A DNA stretch of 64,000 nt from an uncultured Muribaculaceae bacterium (lineage in GTDB: Bacteria; Bacteroidota; Bacteroidia; Bacteroidales; Muribaculaceae), in NCBI GenBank assembly GCA_910587925.1, contig CAJUOC010000002.1, forward strand, positions 43,810-107,809. Reading direction: 5' to 3'. Each line of letters opens with the position of its first letter. The first letter of the stretch is position 1. Shown one piece after another: positions 42,747 to 51,412 of this stretch. Made by a program: the position numbers and the translations under genes. The notes beneath the pieces were generated by a model, which was given only the letters and a program-made list of their open reading frames with translations, searched no databases and was not told where the DNA came from.

Positions 42747-44072
42747 TTATGACGGTATGAGCCGGCCGCAGGCGAGCGCCTTGCGCAGGGCGGCGGCCGT
42801 CGGGGGTATGCGCCCGGGGCGTCGCGCCGGGGCGGGCGCGGGGCAGCCGGCGGGAGGCGCGGGGCGGTGGCCCAGTATGCGCGCCACGGTGTCGGCTTCC
42901 TTGTATGGGTGCGATGTGGCCAGCACCACGGTGGGGCGGTCTGCCGGCGCCAGCCTGGCCGCGGCGGCGCATGCCACGGCCGTATGCGGGTCGGCGGTGT
43001 AGCCGTAGAGCGAGTCGATGCGGCGCATGGTGTCGGCAATCTCGTCGTCGCTTACCGATATGGCCGATATATCGGCGCGCATGGCCTCGGCCGAGCCTCC
43101 GTAGAGGGCGAGCAGGCGCGGCAGATTGGTGGGGTAGCCCGAGTCCATGGCGCGGGCCAGAGTGCGCTTCGGCTCTATCGTGCCCGGCAACGGCGCGGGC
43201 TTGCCCTCGAGCACAAGCGACAGAGTGTCGGAGCCGGCGCATCCGGCCACGATGCGGCCCGCCGGGAGCCCCATGCGGCGCGCCATCACAGCCGATGTGA
43301 GATTGCTCAGATTGCCGCAGGGCACGGCCAGCGTGAAGCCGTCGGCCGCGCTGTCGCCGGCATCGGCGAGCAGGCGGGCGTATGCGTGGAAAAAGTATAC
43401 CACCTGCGGCAGCAGGCGCATGATATTGTGGGTGTTGCCCGAGAGCAGGGTCATGCCCGCGACGGGCGACGGGGCGGTGACGGCCTCGCGCACGAGCCGC
43501 TTGCAGTCGGCGATGGTGCCGGCCACCTCGATGGCATGTACACGGGGCGAGTCGCCGCCGTATCGGAAGAGCTCGCCGGCCGTCATGGCCCCGCGGGGGT
43601 ATAGTATCACTACATCCACCTGGTCGAGCCCGGCAAAGGCGCGGGCTATGGCGGCGCCGGTATTGCCCGTGGTGGCCACCAGCAGCACCGGCCTTCCGGC
43701 GGGAGTCTGCGGCAGAGTCTGCGTGTAGCGGGCCATAAACCGCGCGCTGATGTCCTTGAAAGCGAGTGTCGGCCCCCCGAAGAGCTCCAGCACGGCAGGG
43801 CCGCCCGGCAGCTGTACCAGCGGGATGTCGAAGTCAAAGGCATCGTCGACCACCTCCTTGAGCTGCTCGCGCGGAGTGGTGTCGCTCAGGAAGGCGCTCA
43901 TCACCACATACGCTATCTCGCGGAGCGACATCTCGCGTATGTTGTTGAGAAAGGCGCGCGGTATCACCGGCAGAGTCTCGGGCAGGTAAAGCCCTCCGGC
44001 CGGGGCGTAGCAGCGGGTGACGGCCTCTCGGAGGTCGCAGCGCGTGGAGCCGTCGGTACTTACATATCGCAT
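42747..44072 (-). CDS. thrC: Threonine synthase
   Basis: A 441-residue PLP enzyme that converts O-phosphohomoserine to threonine. The PLP-binding Lys lies in GPTLAFKDISARF. VATTGNTGAAIARAF and LLSGNTHNIMRLLPQVVYFF are the substrate and phosphate-binding segments, and VPCGNLSNLTSAVMARRMGLP the glycine-rich loop. The start at 44072 (MRYVSTDGSTRC) lies 22 bases after a TACCTTTG -7 box; the upstream in-frame ATG would precede the promoter. The C-terminal ~25 residues are Pro/Ala-rich and probably disordered. Confidence 0.96.
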   Translation of the reverse strand: MRYVSTDGSTRCDLREAVTRCYAPAGGLYLPETLPVIPRAFLNNIREMSLREIAYVVMSAFLSDTTPREQLKEVVDDAFDFDIPLVQLPGGPAVLELFGGPTLAFKDISARFMARYTQTLPQTPAGRPVLLVATTGNTGAAIARAFAGLDQVDVVILYPRGAMTAGELFRYGGDSPRVHAIEVAGTIADCKRLVREAVTAPSPVAGMTLLSGNTHNIMRLLPQVVYFFHAYARLLADAGDSAADGFTLAVPCGNLSNLTSAVMARRMGLPAGRIVAGCAGSDTLSLVLEGKPAPLPGTIEPKRTLARAMDSGYPTNLPRLLALYGGSAEAMRADISAISVSDDEIADTMRRIDSLYGYTADPHTAVACAAAARLAPADRPTVVLATSHPYKEADTVARILGHRPAPPAGCPAPAPARRPGRIPPTAAALRKALACGRLIPS

Positions 44073-44094
44073 GGGTGTGTGACAGGTAGTGGCA

Positions 44095-44125
44095 CAAAGG
44101 TAACACATTCCGCGGCCAAAAGCAA
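44095..44125 (-). promoter_or_regulatory. Promoter of thrC
   Basis: On the minus strand TTG (44125-44123), 20 bases, then TACCTTTG (44102-44095), 22 bases before the thrC ATG. No leader-peptide-type threonine attenuator was recognised in the short leader. Confidence 0.65.
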
Positions 44126-44183
44126 CCGCCGTCAACGCGATTTTAATAACTTTTAAGCCACAAAGCCCCCGTGAGGATTGTTA

Positions 44184-44338
44184 TACCTATGGATTCCGGA
44201 AGCGGGCAGAGCGCCCGTGCCCGGGGTCTGTCATACATCCGCCCCTGCCGTCGAGTAGTGATACTGGGTGCAGAGGTTCTCATAAATAAATAGTTGAAAC
44301 GTCGGGACGCCCGGGCTGCCAGCAGTCCGGGCGTCTTT
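44184..44338 (+). ncRNA. Candidate small RNA ending in a strong terminator hairpin
   Basis: The 391-base gap between the divergent thrC and leucine-rich-repeat genes holds a GC-rich structured stretch: a 5-base-stem hairpin (CGGGC AGAGC GCCCG) and a 14-base-pair terminal hairpin (44306-44335, one G-U pair, 2-base loop) followed by TTT. A terminator between two divergent genes implies an extra transcript, here drawn on the plus strand. A -7-like TACCTATG at 44184-44191 has one mismatch. A 6S-type RNA is possible but not demonstrated. Strand and 5' end are uncertain. Confidence 0.3.
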
Positions 44339-44360
44339 GCAGCAGATTTTCTTACTTTTA

Positions 44361-44392
44361 TTTGGAATCAAGGGGGATTGTGTATATTTTTG
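44361..44392 (+). promoter_or_regulatory. Promoter of the leucine-rich-repeat protein gene
   Basis: TTTG at 44361-44364, 20 bases, then TATTTTTG at 44385-44392. The ATG at 44464 leaves an untranslated leader of about 65 bases. Confidence 0.8.
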
Positions 44393-44463
44393 CAGCAAGA
44401 CACAATTATCGCGTCTACACAGTACTTTTACTCACATTATACACGTTCCATTACCATTTTTCT

Positions 44464-47400
44464 ATGAAGAGACTTTTACTTGTGTTCGTCGTGCTGCTTG
44501 CAGTGGCAGCCGTATCGCGTGCCGGCGGCACCATCACCGTGACCACCGCCGCCCCGGCAGACACCACAGTGCGCCTGCTGCTCAACTCGGCCTCGGCCCT
44601 GGTGCCCGTATACATCGACGCCGGCGACGGAGTGCAGCAGCCTTACACCATCGACCCCAAGCAGCCGGCATACAACCGCTGGATAACGCTTACAGTCAAG
44701 GGCAAGACCATGAAGTTTGAGGGCGACATCACTGAGTTTAACCTCAAGGAGGCGCGCCTCACCTCGGTGACCGTCGATGCCATGGCCAAGCTCGAGGATC
44801 TCGACCTGGCCCACAACGAAATCGCCACCTTCAAGCTGCTCTCCAACACTCCGCTCATCGATATCGACCTGAGCTACAACCGCCTGTCCAACACCCCCGG
44901 CACAAATCCCACCCTCTCGCTGGAGTATGCCGGCAAGACCCTGAGCCGCCTGGGACTGGCCCACAACGACGGCCTGACGTGTCTCGACATGCGCGACCTG
45001 GTCAATCTGGAGACGCTTACGCTCAACGACTGCCCGCAATTTGCATCCATATTCATATGCATGCCCGAGGGACGCCACACCTCGCTCCGCTCCATCAACA
45101 TCTCCAATTGCTCGCTGTCGCACTTCTACCCGGTGAGTCTGCCCGCTCTGCGCACCCTCGACCTGGCCAACAATATCCTCATGTCGAGCAACAGCGACGA
45201 CCCCTTCCAGCTGGGCAGCTATCCCGCTCTGACCAATCTCACCGTGAGCGGCAACAAAGGCATCAAGAATCTCGACGTGACCGGCTGCACCAAGCTCGAG
45301 CAGCTGCGCGTGAGCGACTGCTCGCTCACGTCGATCGACGTGTCGCAGTGCCCCTTGCTCAATACCCTGAGCGCCGGCGGCAACAATATCGCCACCTTTG
45401 ACATCGGCAACAATCCCGAGCTTACCTCGCTCCTCATCGAGGGCAATCCCGTCAAGGAGCTGGATATGGACAAACTCCCCAAAATCAACACTCTCAACAT
45501 CTCCTATACCAATATCAGCCGCATCGATCTGATGAAGGCTTTCTATCTCAAGAAGTTTGAGGCCCGCGGCAGCAAGCTGGAGTTTGTACACTTCGGTGGC
45601 CAGCAGCCCAACCGCATCGAGAAGGTCGACCTGCGCGACTGCCCCGGATTTACATACGAGAGCATGGCATACACCATCATGACCCTGCCCGTGTCCAAGA
45701 AGGTATACCAGCCCAATCTGCTGCTCTCCGGCTCCAAGGCCGAGAAGTCAAACATCGCCTTCATCACCGGCATCGACTACCAGTGGATATGCGACGTCAC
45801 CGGCGACAACACCGCCGAGTGGACCGAGTGTGCCGTCACTCTCGACGGCGCCACCGATACCGGTACCAACGTAGCCGGCGAGCTCGACCGCCTCTATCCC
45901 TACATGGGCATGGGCATGACCTACGACTTTGACCGCTACACCACTGCCGGCGGCGATTTCCTCATATGCCAGTGGGTGCCCGAGTCGTCGCAATATCATC
46001 CCTCGGCATTCCAGTCGATGCAGAGCGTCACCACCACCGCCCGCAAGGGTGTCCCGGTACATATCTACCCCTATCCCGCCGAGGGCAAGCGCTTCAAGAG
46101 CGTCACTGTCAACGGCAAGGAGATATTTGACCGCTGGTTTGTAATCGACGGCCCCTCCACTATCCACGTAAACTTTGCCGGCGCCGAAGACTATATCGCC
46201 CTCACCACCAAGCAGGGCCAGCAGATGTCGATGCTCGTCAACACCGCCTCGGCCGGCGAGTCGGTATGGATCGACTGGGGCACCGGCACCCGCACCGAAT
46301 ATGCCCGCCAGAATAAGTACACCTCAGGCTACACCACTCTCTCGGGTACCCGTATCGACGGCACCGCCGCCGGCACCACCGTTAAAATCTACGGCAATGT
46401 GGCCGGCCTCGACGTGTCGGGCTTCGGCGATGTGGCCGCCGACTTCGGTCTGTGGGACAATGCCATCACCGCCGTCGACCTCTCGGGCGCATCGCAGCTC
46501 AAGCTGCTCAATCTCCACTGGAATCCCATCACGGCCATCGACCTGTCGGGCGCCTCGTCGCTCGAGGTACTTTCGGTGAGCTATACCAATCTGGAGACCC
46601 TCGACCTCTCGGGCTGCCCCTCGCTGCTGTGGCTGTCGGCCTACAGCGACGGTTTCGACGACCCCTCGAGCGGCATCCGCTCCCTGAGCGCGATAGACAT
46701 CACCAAGCTCCCCTCGCTGCTGTATCTCGACGTGAAAAACAATAAGCTCACCTCGCTCGATACATCGCGCAACCCCCAGCTGGCCCAGCTCATCGTCAAC
46801 GGCAACAAGATCACCTCGCTCGACCTGAGCGCCAACGGCAACCTGCGCGAGCTCGACGCCGCGCGCAACAAGCTCTCCACCCTCGACCTGAGCGCCAACA
46901 AGCTCCTCACGTCGCTGGCCGTGGGCGACAACTCGCTGCACTCGCTCAATCTCAGCGCCAATACCGCCCTGGAGTACCTCTCCTTTGCCTCCAACTACAT
47001 CACCGATATCGACCTGAGCGCCAACACCGCCCTGCGTACACTCTACATCAACGGCAACGGCATAGGCGCCGCAGCACTCAACGACATCTATTACCGTCTG
47101 CCACAGCGCAGCCCCGACCCCGAGGGCGAAAGCGGCGGCATAGGCGCGCTGAGCTACAACCTTGCCATCGTGCAGGGAGCATCAGACCGCGAGGCAAACG
47201 ATGCCACCGGCTCCGATACCAGCATCGCGGTCGACCGCGGCTGGAAGCCCAGCCAGAGCGGCACCAACAGCGGCTGCGAGACGGCATATCTCGACATCCT
47301 GGCCGGAGTACACGGCACGGCCATCCTCGTCGGAGAGGACGGCACCGAGTACCGCCACGGCTCCAAGGTGCCCAAGTACGCCGCACTCACAGTCAAGGCC

Positions 47401-47751
47401 ACTCCCGAGTCCGGCTATACTCTCACAGGCTTCCGGCTGGGCGAGGACGTCGACATCGAAGGCGACAAGATGACCATGCCCGGCATCTACACCAAGTTTA
47501 CCCCTGTCTTTGCCAGCGCCGCCGGCATCGATGATGCTGCTGCCGCCGGTATCGCCATCAGCGCCGGCGCCGGCAGCGTGGTCATCGAGGCCGCCGAGGC
47601 TGTCGCCACCGTCTATACTCCCGCAGGCCGCCCGGCCGCTCCCGCGGTGAGTGTGGCAGGCTCGGCCGAGGTGACTCTGCCCGCGGGCATGTACATCGTG
47701 CGCGTAAGTTCTGCCGCCGGAGTGGTCACCCGCTCCGTGGTGGTGCGCTGA
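44464..47751 (+). CDS. Secreted leucine-rich-repeat surface protein with C-terminal sorting domain
   Basis: A 1095-residue protein with signal peptide MKRLLLVFVVLLAVAAVSRA. Two blocks of ~21-residue leucine-rich repeats (about residues 85-430 and 660-880) follow the L-x-x-L-D-L-S-x-N-x-L pattern (e.g. LSTLDLSANKLLTSLAVGDN). They are separated by a beta-rich linker domain of ~220 residues. A bacterial-repeat-like module near 940-1025 (VKATPESGYTLTGFRLG) precedes a C-terminal ~65-residue type IX-like domain (VYTPAGRP, LPAGMYIVRVSS, ending VVVR). Such LRR proteins usually mediate adhesion or glycan/protein binding. It is monocistronic. Confidence 0.9.
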   Translation: MKRLLLVFVVLLAVAAVSRAGGTITVTTAAPADTTVRLLLNSASALVPVYIDAGDGVQQPYTIDPKQPAYNRWITLTVKGKTMKFEGDITEFNLKEARLTSVTVDAMAKLEDLDLAHNEIATFKLLSNTPLIDIDLSYNRLSNTPGTNPTLSLEYAGKTLSRLGLAHNDGLTCLDMRDLVNLETLTLNDCPQFASIFICMPEGRHTSLRSINISNCSLSHFYPVSLPALRTLDLANNILMSSNSDDPFQLGSYPALTNLTVSGNKGIKNLDVTGCTKLEQLRVSDCSLTSIDVSQCPLLNTLSAGGNNIATFDIGNNPELTSLLIEGNPVKELDMDKLPKINTLNISYTNISRIDLMKAFYLKKFEARGSKLEFVHFGGQQPNRIEKVDLRDCPGFTYESMAYTIMTLPVSKKVYQPNLLLSGSKAEKSNIAFITGIDYQWICDVTGDNTAEWTECAVTLDGATDTGTNVAGELDRLYPYMGMGMTYDFDRYTTAGGDFLICQWVPESSQYHPSAFQSMQSVTTTARKGVPVHIYPYPAEGKRFKSVTVNGKEIFDRWFVIDGPSTIHVNFAGAEDYIALTTKQGQQMSMLVNTASAGESVWIDWGTGTRTEYARQNKYTSGYTTLSGTRIDGTAAGTTVKIYGNVAGLDVSGFGDVAADFGLWDNAITAVDLSGASQLKLLNLHWNPITAIDLSGASSLEVLSVSYTNLETLDLSGCPSLLWLSAYSDGFDDPSSGIRSLSAIDITKLPSLLYLDVKNNKLTSLDTSRNPQLAQLIVNGNKITSLDLSANGNLRELDAARNKLSTLDLSANKLLTSLAVGDNSLHSLNLSANTALEYLSFASNYITDIDLSANTALRTLYINGNGIGAAALNDIYYRLPQRSPDPEGESGGIGALSYNLAIVQGASDREANDATGSDTSIAVDRGWKPSQSGTNSGCETAYLDILAGVHGTAILVGEDGTEYRHGSKVPKYAALTVKATPESGYTLTGFRLGEDVDIEGDKMTMPGIYTKFTPVFASAAGIDDAAAAGIAISAGAGSVVIEAAEAVATVYTPAGRPAAPAVSVAGSAEVTLPAGMYIVRVSSAAGVVTRSVVVR

Positions 47752-47769
47752 CGCCTCCCCGACATACGC

Positions 47770-47810
47770 AAGCCGCCCGGCCTCGCTGCGAGGCCGGGCG
47801 GCTTTTCTTT
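47770..47810. terminator. Bidirectional terminator between the LRR and glycosyltransferase genes
   Basis: Perfect 16-base GC-rich arms (47770-47785 and 47789-47804) with a 3-base loop, flanked by A and T tracts. It lies between two convergent genes and can stop both transcripts. Confidence 0.9.
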
Positions 47811-47812
47811 AC

Positions 47813-48871
47813 TTATGAAAAGAAGAGTACGCGGTACTCAAAAGTCGTCACTTTGGGCGAGTAGCGCGACTCGACCATGGCGCGCGGATTGTAGTCGCCG
47901 CGGGCTATGGCTATGGTGCGCTCGACCAGGCTCTCGGCCGGGGCATCCGGCTCGACCAGCTCGCCGGTCTCTCCCGGCTTTACAAACTCGGGGAAGGCGC
48001 ACATATTGCGCGCAAGCACCGGCAGTCCGCAGCTCATCGCCTCCAGAGCCACAAGCCCTAAGCTCTCGCCGCGGCGGGTCGACAGCACTGCGGCCATCGA
48101 CAGAGTGTGATAAAAACCGGGCATCTCGTGGCGGGCCATCTTGCCGACCACGCGCAGGCGTGCGCCTGTGGCTCTGTAGCGGTCGATCCACTTGGCGGCC
48201 TCGGAGCCGTAGTCGATGACGGCAAACTCCACCTCGCGCCCTATGGCTGCCTCTATATCGGCGTGGCGCTCCATGAGCGCCGCAAAGGCATCGGCGCCCT
48301 TGGCTGCGGTGAGCTCGCTCGGAAATCCTATCACAAAGCGGTCGCGCGGTCTCTCTACCGCCGAGAAAAGCTCGGTGTCGACGCCGCCGCTGGCCGCGAT
48401 ATAAGCGAGTATCCTCGCCCACGGATATACCTCGCTGAGTCTGTCGATAAAGTAGTGCGACGGTACGATATGCAGCGCCCGCTTCATGGGGCCCTTGAGC
48501 AGCAGCATGCGCAGCAGACGCGCGGCGCCGCCTCCCACAAGGTCGTTGCCGTGCCAATGTATGAAGAGCCGGCTGCGGCGGAGCGAGGGATTGAGCAGAA
48601 TGGGCCAGCAGAAAGGCACGTGGCTCACATACACGATATCGTATTTGGAGAGATTGCGGGTGGCGCATCGCCACCACAGCCGCGCGTAGGCGGCAATCTT
48701 GCGCGGCAGAGTGGCCGGGCGCTCATAGCGTATGCCGTCGTCGTCGACGTCGACGGTGACGCCCTCGTCGTCGCCGGCATGGCGCATGCACTCTCCCATG
48801 GCCATGATATATGTGACCTTGTGGGGGTAGAGAGTCGACGGGAGCAGATTGTTGAGGTTGAGTACTCGCAT
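47813..48871 (-). CDS. GT-B glycosyltransferase (family 4 type), exopolysaccharide locus
   Basis: A 352-residue protein starting MRVLNLNNLLPSTLYPHKVTY. The N-terminal domain has IVYVSHVPFCWP and LFIHWHGNDLVGGG. The C-terminal domain has IGFPSELTAAKGADAF, VVGKMARHEMPGFYHTLSMA and RRGESLGLVALEAMSCGLPVLA (nucleotide-sugar-binding E-x7-E-type block). The -7 box TAACTTTG ends 5 bases before the ATG, so the longer in-frame ORF is excluded. Sugar unknown. It is divergent from the family 2 glycosyltransferase. Confidence 0.88.
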   Translation of the reverse strand: MRVLNLNNLLPSTLYPHKVTYIMAMGECMRHAGDDEGVTVDVDDDGIRYERPATLPRKIAAYARLWWRCATRNLSKYDIVYVSHVPFCWPILLNPSLRRSRLFIHWHGNDLVGGGAARLLRMLLLKGPMKRALHIVPSHYFIDRLSEVYPWARILAYIAASGGVDTELFSAVERPRDRFVIGFPSELTAAKGADAFAALMERHADIEAAIGREVEFAVIDYGSEAAKWIDRYRATGARLRVVGKMARHEMPGFYHTLSMAAVLSTRRGESLGLVALEAMSCGLPVLARNMCAFPEFVKPGETGELVEPDAPAESLVERTIAIARGDYNPRAMVESRYSPKVTTFEYRVLFFS

Positions 48872-48876
48872 GGGCA

Positions 48877-48906
48877 CAAAGTTAAAATATTTTACTGAAA
48901 TTGCAA
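48877..48906 (-). promoter_or_regulatory. Promoter of the family 4 glycosyltransferase, almost leaderless
   Basis: TTG (48906-48904), 19 bases, then TAACTTTG (48884-48877) on the minus strand, ending 5 bases before the ATG. The transcript should start at or next to the start codon. Confidence 0.7.
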
Positions 48907-48936
48907 TATCATGCGTCGCGGTGCCGTTATGCAGGT

Positions 48937-49917
48937 ATGAAGCCTGCCATATCAGTACTTGTACCCGTATACAATGTGGAGCCATTTCTGGAGCGGTGTC
49001 TTGACAGCATCCTCGCCGGCGGTGTCGACGACATCGAGGTGGTGTGTGTCGACGACTGCTCGCCCGACGGCAGCGCCGCCATCCTGGCACGCCGCGCTGC
49101 CTCCGACCCTCGTATACGGGTCGAGCGCCACGGGCGCAACCGCGGTCTGATGCAGGCCCGTCGCACCGGCTATATGGCCGCGCGCGGCGAGTATATCTTC
49201 TTCTGCGACAGCGACGACACTATCCCGGCCGGCGCCCTGCGCACACTGCTCGCCGCGGCCCGCGTCTCCGGCGCCGACATCACAGCCGGCGATATCGAGG
49301 TGATGCGCGCCGACGGCCCCGGCCACAGGCTCGTGCGCCACGGCCGTATCGGCCCGGGCTATCTCGACTATTTCCGTGCCATACTCACCGGCTCCAGCCC
49401 GCAGCTGATGGGAGCGCTGTACAAGGCATCGCTCTTTGCCGACGGAGGCTTCGAGTCTCTCGAGCATCAGAATTTCTCTGAAGACCGCATCCTGCTCACC
49501 GACCTGCTGCTGGCGCGCCATCCGAGCATACACACCGTCGCCGATGTGACATATTACTATCATGTAAACGGCGCCTCCATCACCCGGGTGCGCCGCACGC
49601 CCGCGATGGTCAGCAGCCAGTTTGCGGCTCTGTACCGCAACTACCGCCGTGTCGATGCGGCAGAGCCGTCGCTGCGCGGTGTCAACCGCTACTTCATGAC
49701 CCGCTATCTCTCGCTGTATCTTGAGCAAGGTACGCCGCGGCAGTCAATCCTCGATACCGACCCCGAGAGCGTGAGGCTGCTGTCGGCCGGTGAGTTGCGG
49801 CGCAATGTGGGGCTGCGCCTGGCCTCGCACACCTTGGCCTGCATGTATGTGCCGCTGTATGCCCGCTGTGCCACGGCTGCGCGCAATCTCATACGCCGTA
49901 TCCAGCGCAAGGTGTGA
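48937..49917 (+). CDS. Family 2 glycosyltransferase, exopolysaccharide locus
   Basis: A 326-residue GT-A protein starting MKPAISVLVPVYNVEPFLERCL. The nucleotide-sugar-binding part has VVCVDDCSPDGS and the metal-binding DxD block as FFCDSDDTIP. A downstream acidic position (FSEDRILLTDLLLARH) is a likely catalytic base. It converges on the flippase gene with a 4-base gap. The sugar cannot be predicted. Confidence 0.9.
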   Translation: MKPAISVLVPVYNVEPFLERCLDSILAGGVDDIEVVCVDDCSPDGSAAILARRAASDPRIRVERHGRNRGLMQARRTGYMAARGEYIFFCDSDDTIPAGALRTLLAAARVSGADITAGDIEVMRADGPGHRLVRHGRIGPGYLDYFRAILTGSSPQLMGALYKASLFADGGFESLEHQNFSEDRILLTDLLLARHPSIHTVADVTYYYHVNGASITRVRRTPAMVSSQFAALYRNYRRVDAAEPSLRGVNRYFMTRYLSLYLEQGTPRQSILDTDPESVRLLSAGELRRNVGLRLASHTLACMYVPLYARCATAARNLIRRIQRKV

Positions 49918-49921
49918 GGGG

Positions 49922-51412
49922 TCAGTGGTGGCGTCGGCGCGGGATGATGCCCATGGCGTAGGACGTGGCCGCGATGGCTACGGTCTGAGCCGCAGTCGAC
50001 GCAAGCAGGGTGGGGAGCCCGGCGGGAGTTAGCGCGGCCACGCCCGTGGCGGCAGCGGCGCCCGCGACGGTGACCACAGCCATGCGGCCCGCCACATCAC
50101 GCATATATACCCCGATGGGTATGCGGCAGTAGCGGCGCAGATACCACAGGCGCACTCCAAGCAGCGCGGCGTTGATGGCTATCATCACGCCATATACGCT
50201 GTAGGGCGGCAGCCCGCCGCGGAAAGCCAGCCATGTGAGCGGCAGACACAGCAGCCATACCGAGCTGGTCACTATCTGATATGCGGCGATACGGCCCACT
50301 GCCTGCATCGAAGTCCACAGCGGCCCCACCAGCGAGTCTATCAGACAGAATATCAGCAGCAGCCGCAGAAACGGCACCGCCAGCGGCGGCAGCTCGCCGA
50401 GCCACAGCCGCAGCACATACTCGCCGCTCACCCACAGCACCAGCCCGAGGTACAGCACAAAGAGGTAAGACAGACGGCTGATGTTGAGAAAGGTGGCAGA
50501 GAAGGCGGCGTAGTCGTCGCGCGCTATCTCCTTGACCATCTGCGGAGAGCCTGCGGTCTGCAGGCTGCGGGTAAAGGAGAATACGGCCGTCTTGACCTGG
50601 TTCATGATGCCCAGGGTGGCATTGATGGTGACGCCGAAAAAGGCGTTGACCACCAGAGCCGAGCCTTGCTGATAGCACATGTCGGAGAGCGACGTGAGCA
50701 CGTTCCAGCCGCTGAAGCGCAGCACCTCGCGCACCTTTGCTCCCGACGCCCGCAGCGAGAAGTGCACTCCGGGCATATTGCGGCGGCAGTAGAGGGCATA
50801 CGCGGCGAGGTTTACCGCGCTCACCCCGATGAGCAGCCCTCCGTAGGTGAGCAGCTTGTCGCCGGGGGCGAGAGTGAGGCCCAGAGCTACGGCGAGCTTG
50901 AGAGCGGCCTCAAAAAAAGATACGTAGGCGTAAAACGTAAACCGCTCGTATGCCACTATGAGCGAGTTGTATGGGATACGCAGCATGTCGAGCGCCACTA
51001 CGGCAAGCGACATCTGGAAGAGCACGCGCGCGTCGGCCTCACGGCCTGGGGGCACGACCAGACACGAGTCCATATACCACAGGCCGAGAGTCTCGGCCGC
51101 GGCGATGACTATGCCGATGAATATCACCACAGTGGCGCAGCAGGCGGCAAATACCTCGCCGAGGCCGCGCTCGCCGCGTGCGCCCAGCTCCACATTGAGG
51201 TATCGCTGCGATGCCGCCACCACAGAGGCATTGAAAAATGCCGACATCAGCGCCAGACCCCATACCACGCTGTACACGCCGAAATCGGCCACACCGAGCT
51301 GCCGGAGCACCACCCGGCTCACATACAGGGTGGTGCCCATGGTGACAAACATGCGCACGGCCATCATGGCAGTGTTGCGTGTCAGGTTGCCCGATGACTT
51401 AGGATGCGGCAT
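49922..51412 (-). CDS. Wzx-type polysaccharide flippase
   Basis: A 496-residue inner-membrane protein with 12-14 predicted helices and the N-terminal signature NLTRNTAMMAVRMFVTMG, followed by YVSRVVLRQLGVADFGVYSVVWG, typical of the Wzx/RfbX oligosaccharide flippase branch of the MOP superfamily. It moves undecaprenyl-linked repeat units to the periplasmic face. It overlaps the polymerase-like gene by 14 bases. Confidence 0.9.
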   Translation of the reverse strand: MPHPKSSGNLTRNTAMMAVRMFVTMGTTLYVSRVVLRQLGVADFGVYSVVWGLALMSAFFNASVVAASQRYLNVELGARGERGLGEVFAACCATVVIFIGIVIAAAETLGLWYMDSCLVVPPGREADARVLFQMSLAVVALDMLRIPYNSLIVAYERFTFYAYVSFFEAALKLAVALGLTLAPGDKLLTYGGLLIGVSAVNLAAYALYCRRNMPGVHFSLRASGAKVREVLRFSGWNVLTSLSDMCYQQGSALVVNAFFGVTINATLGIMNQVKTAVFSFTRSLQTAGSPQMVKEIARDDYAAFSATFLNISRLSYLFVLYLGLVLWVSGEYVLRLWLGELPPLAVPFLRLLLIFCLIDSLVGPLWTSMQAVGRIAAYQIVTSSVWLLCLPLTWLAFRGGLPPYSVYGVMIAINAALLGVRLWYLRRYCRIPIGVYMRDVAGRMAVVTVAGAAAATGVAALTPAGLPTLLASTAAQTVAIAATSYAMGIIPRRRHH

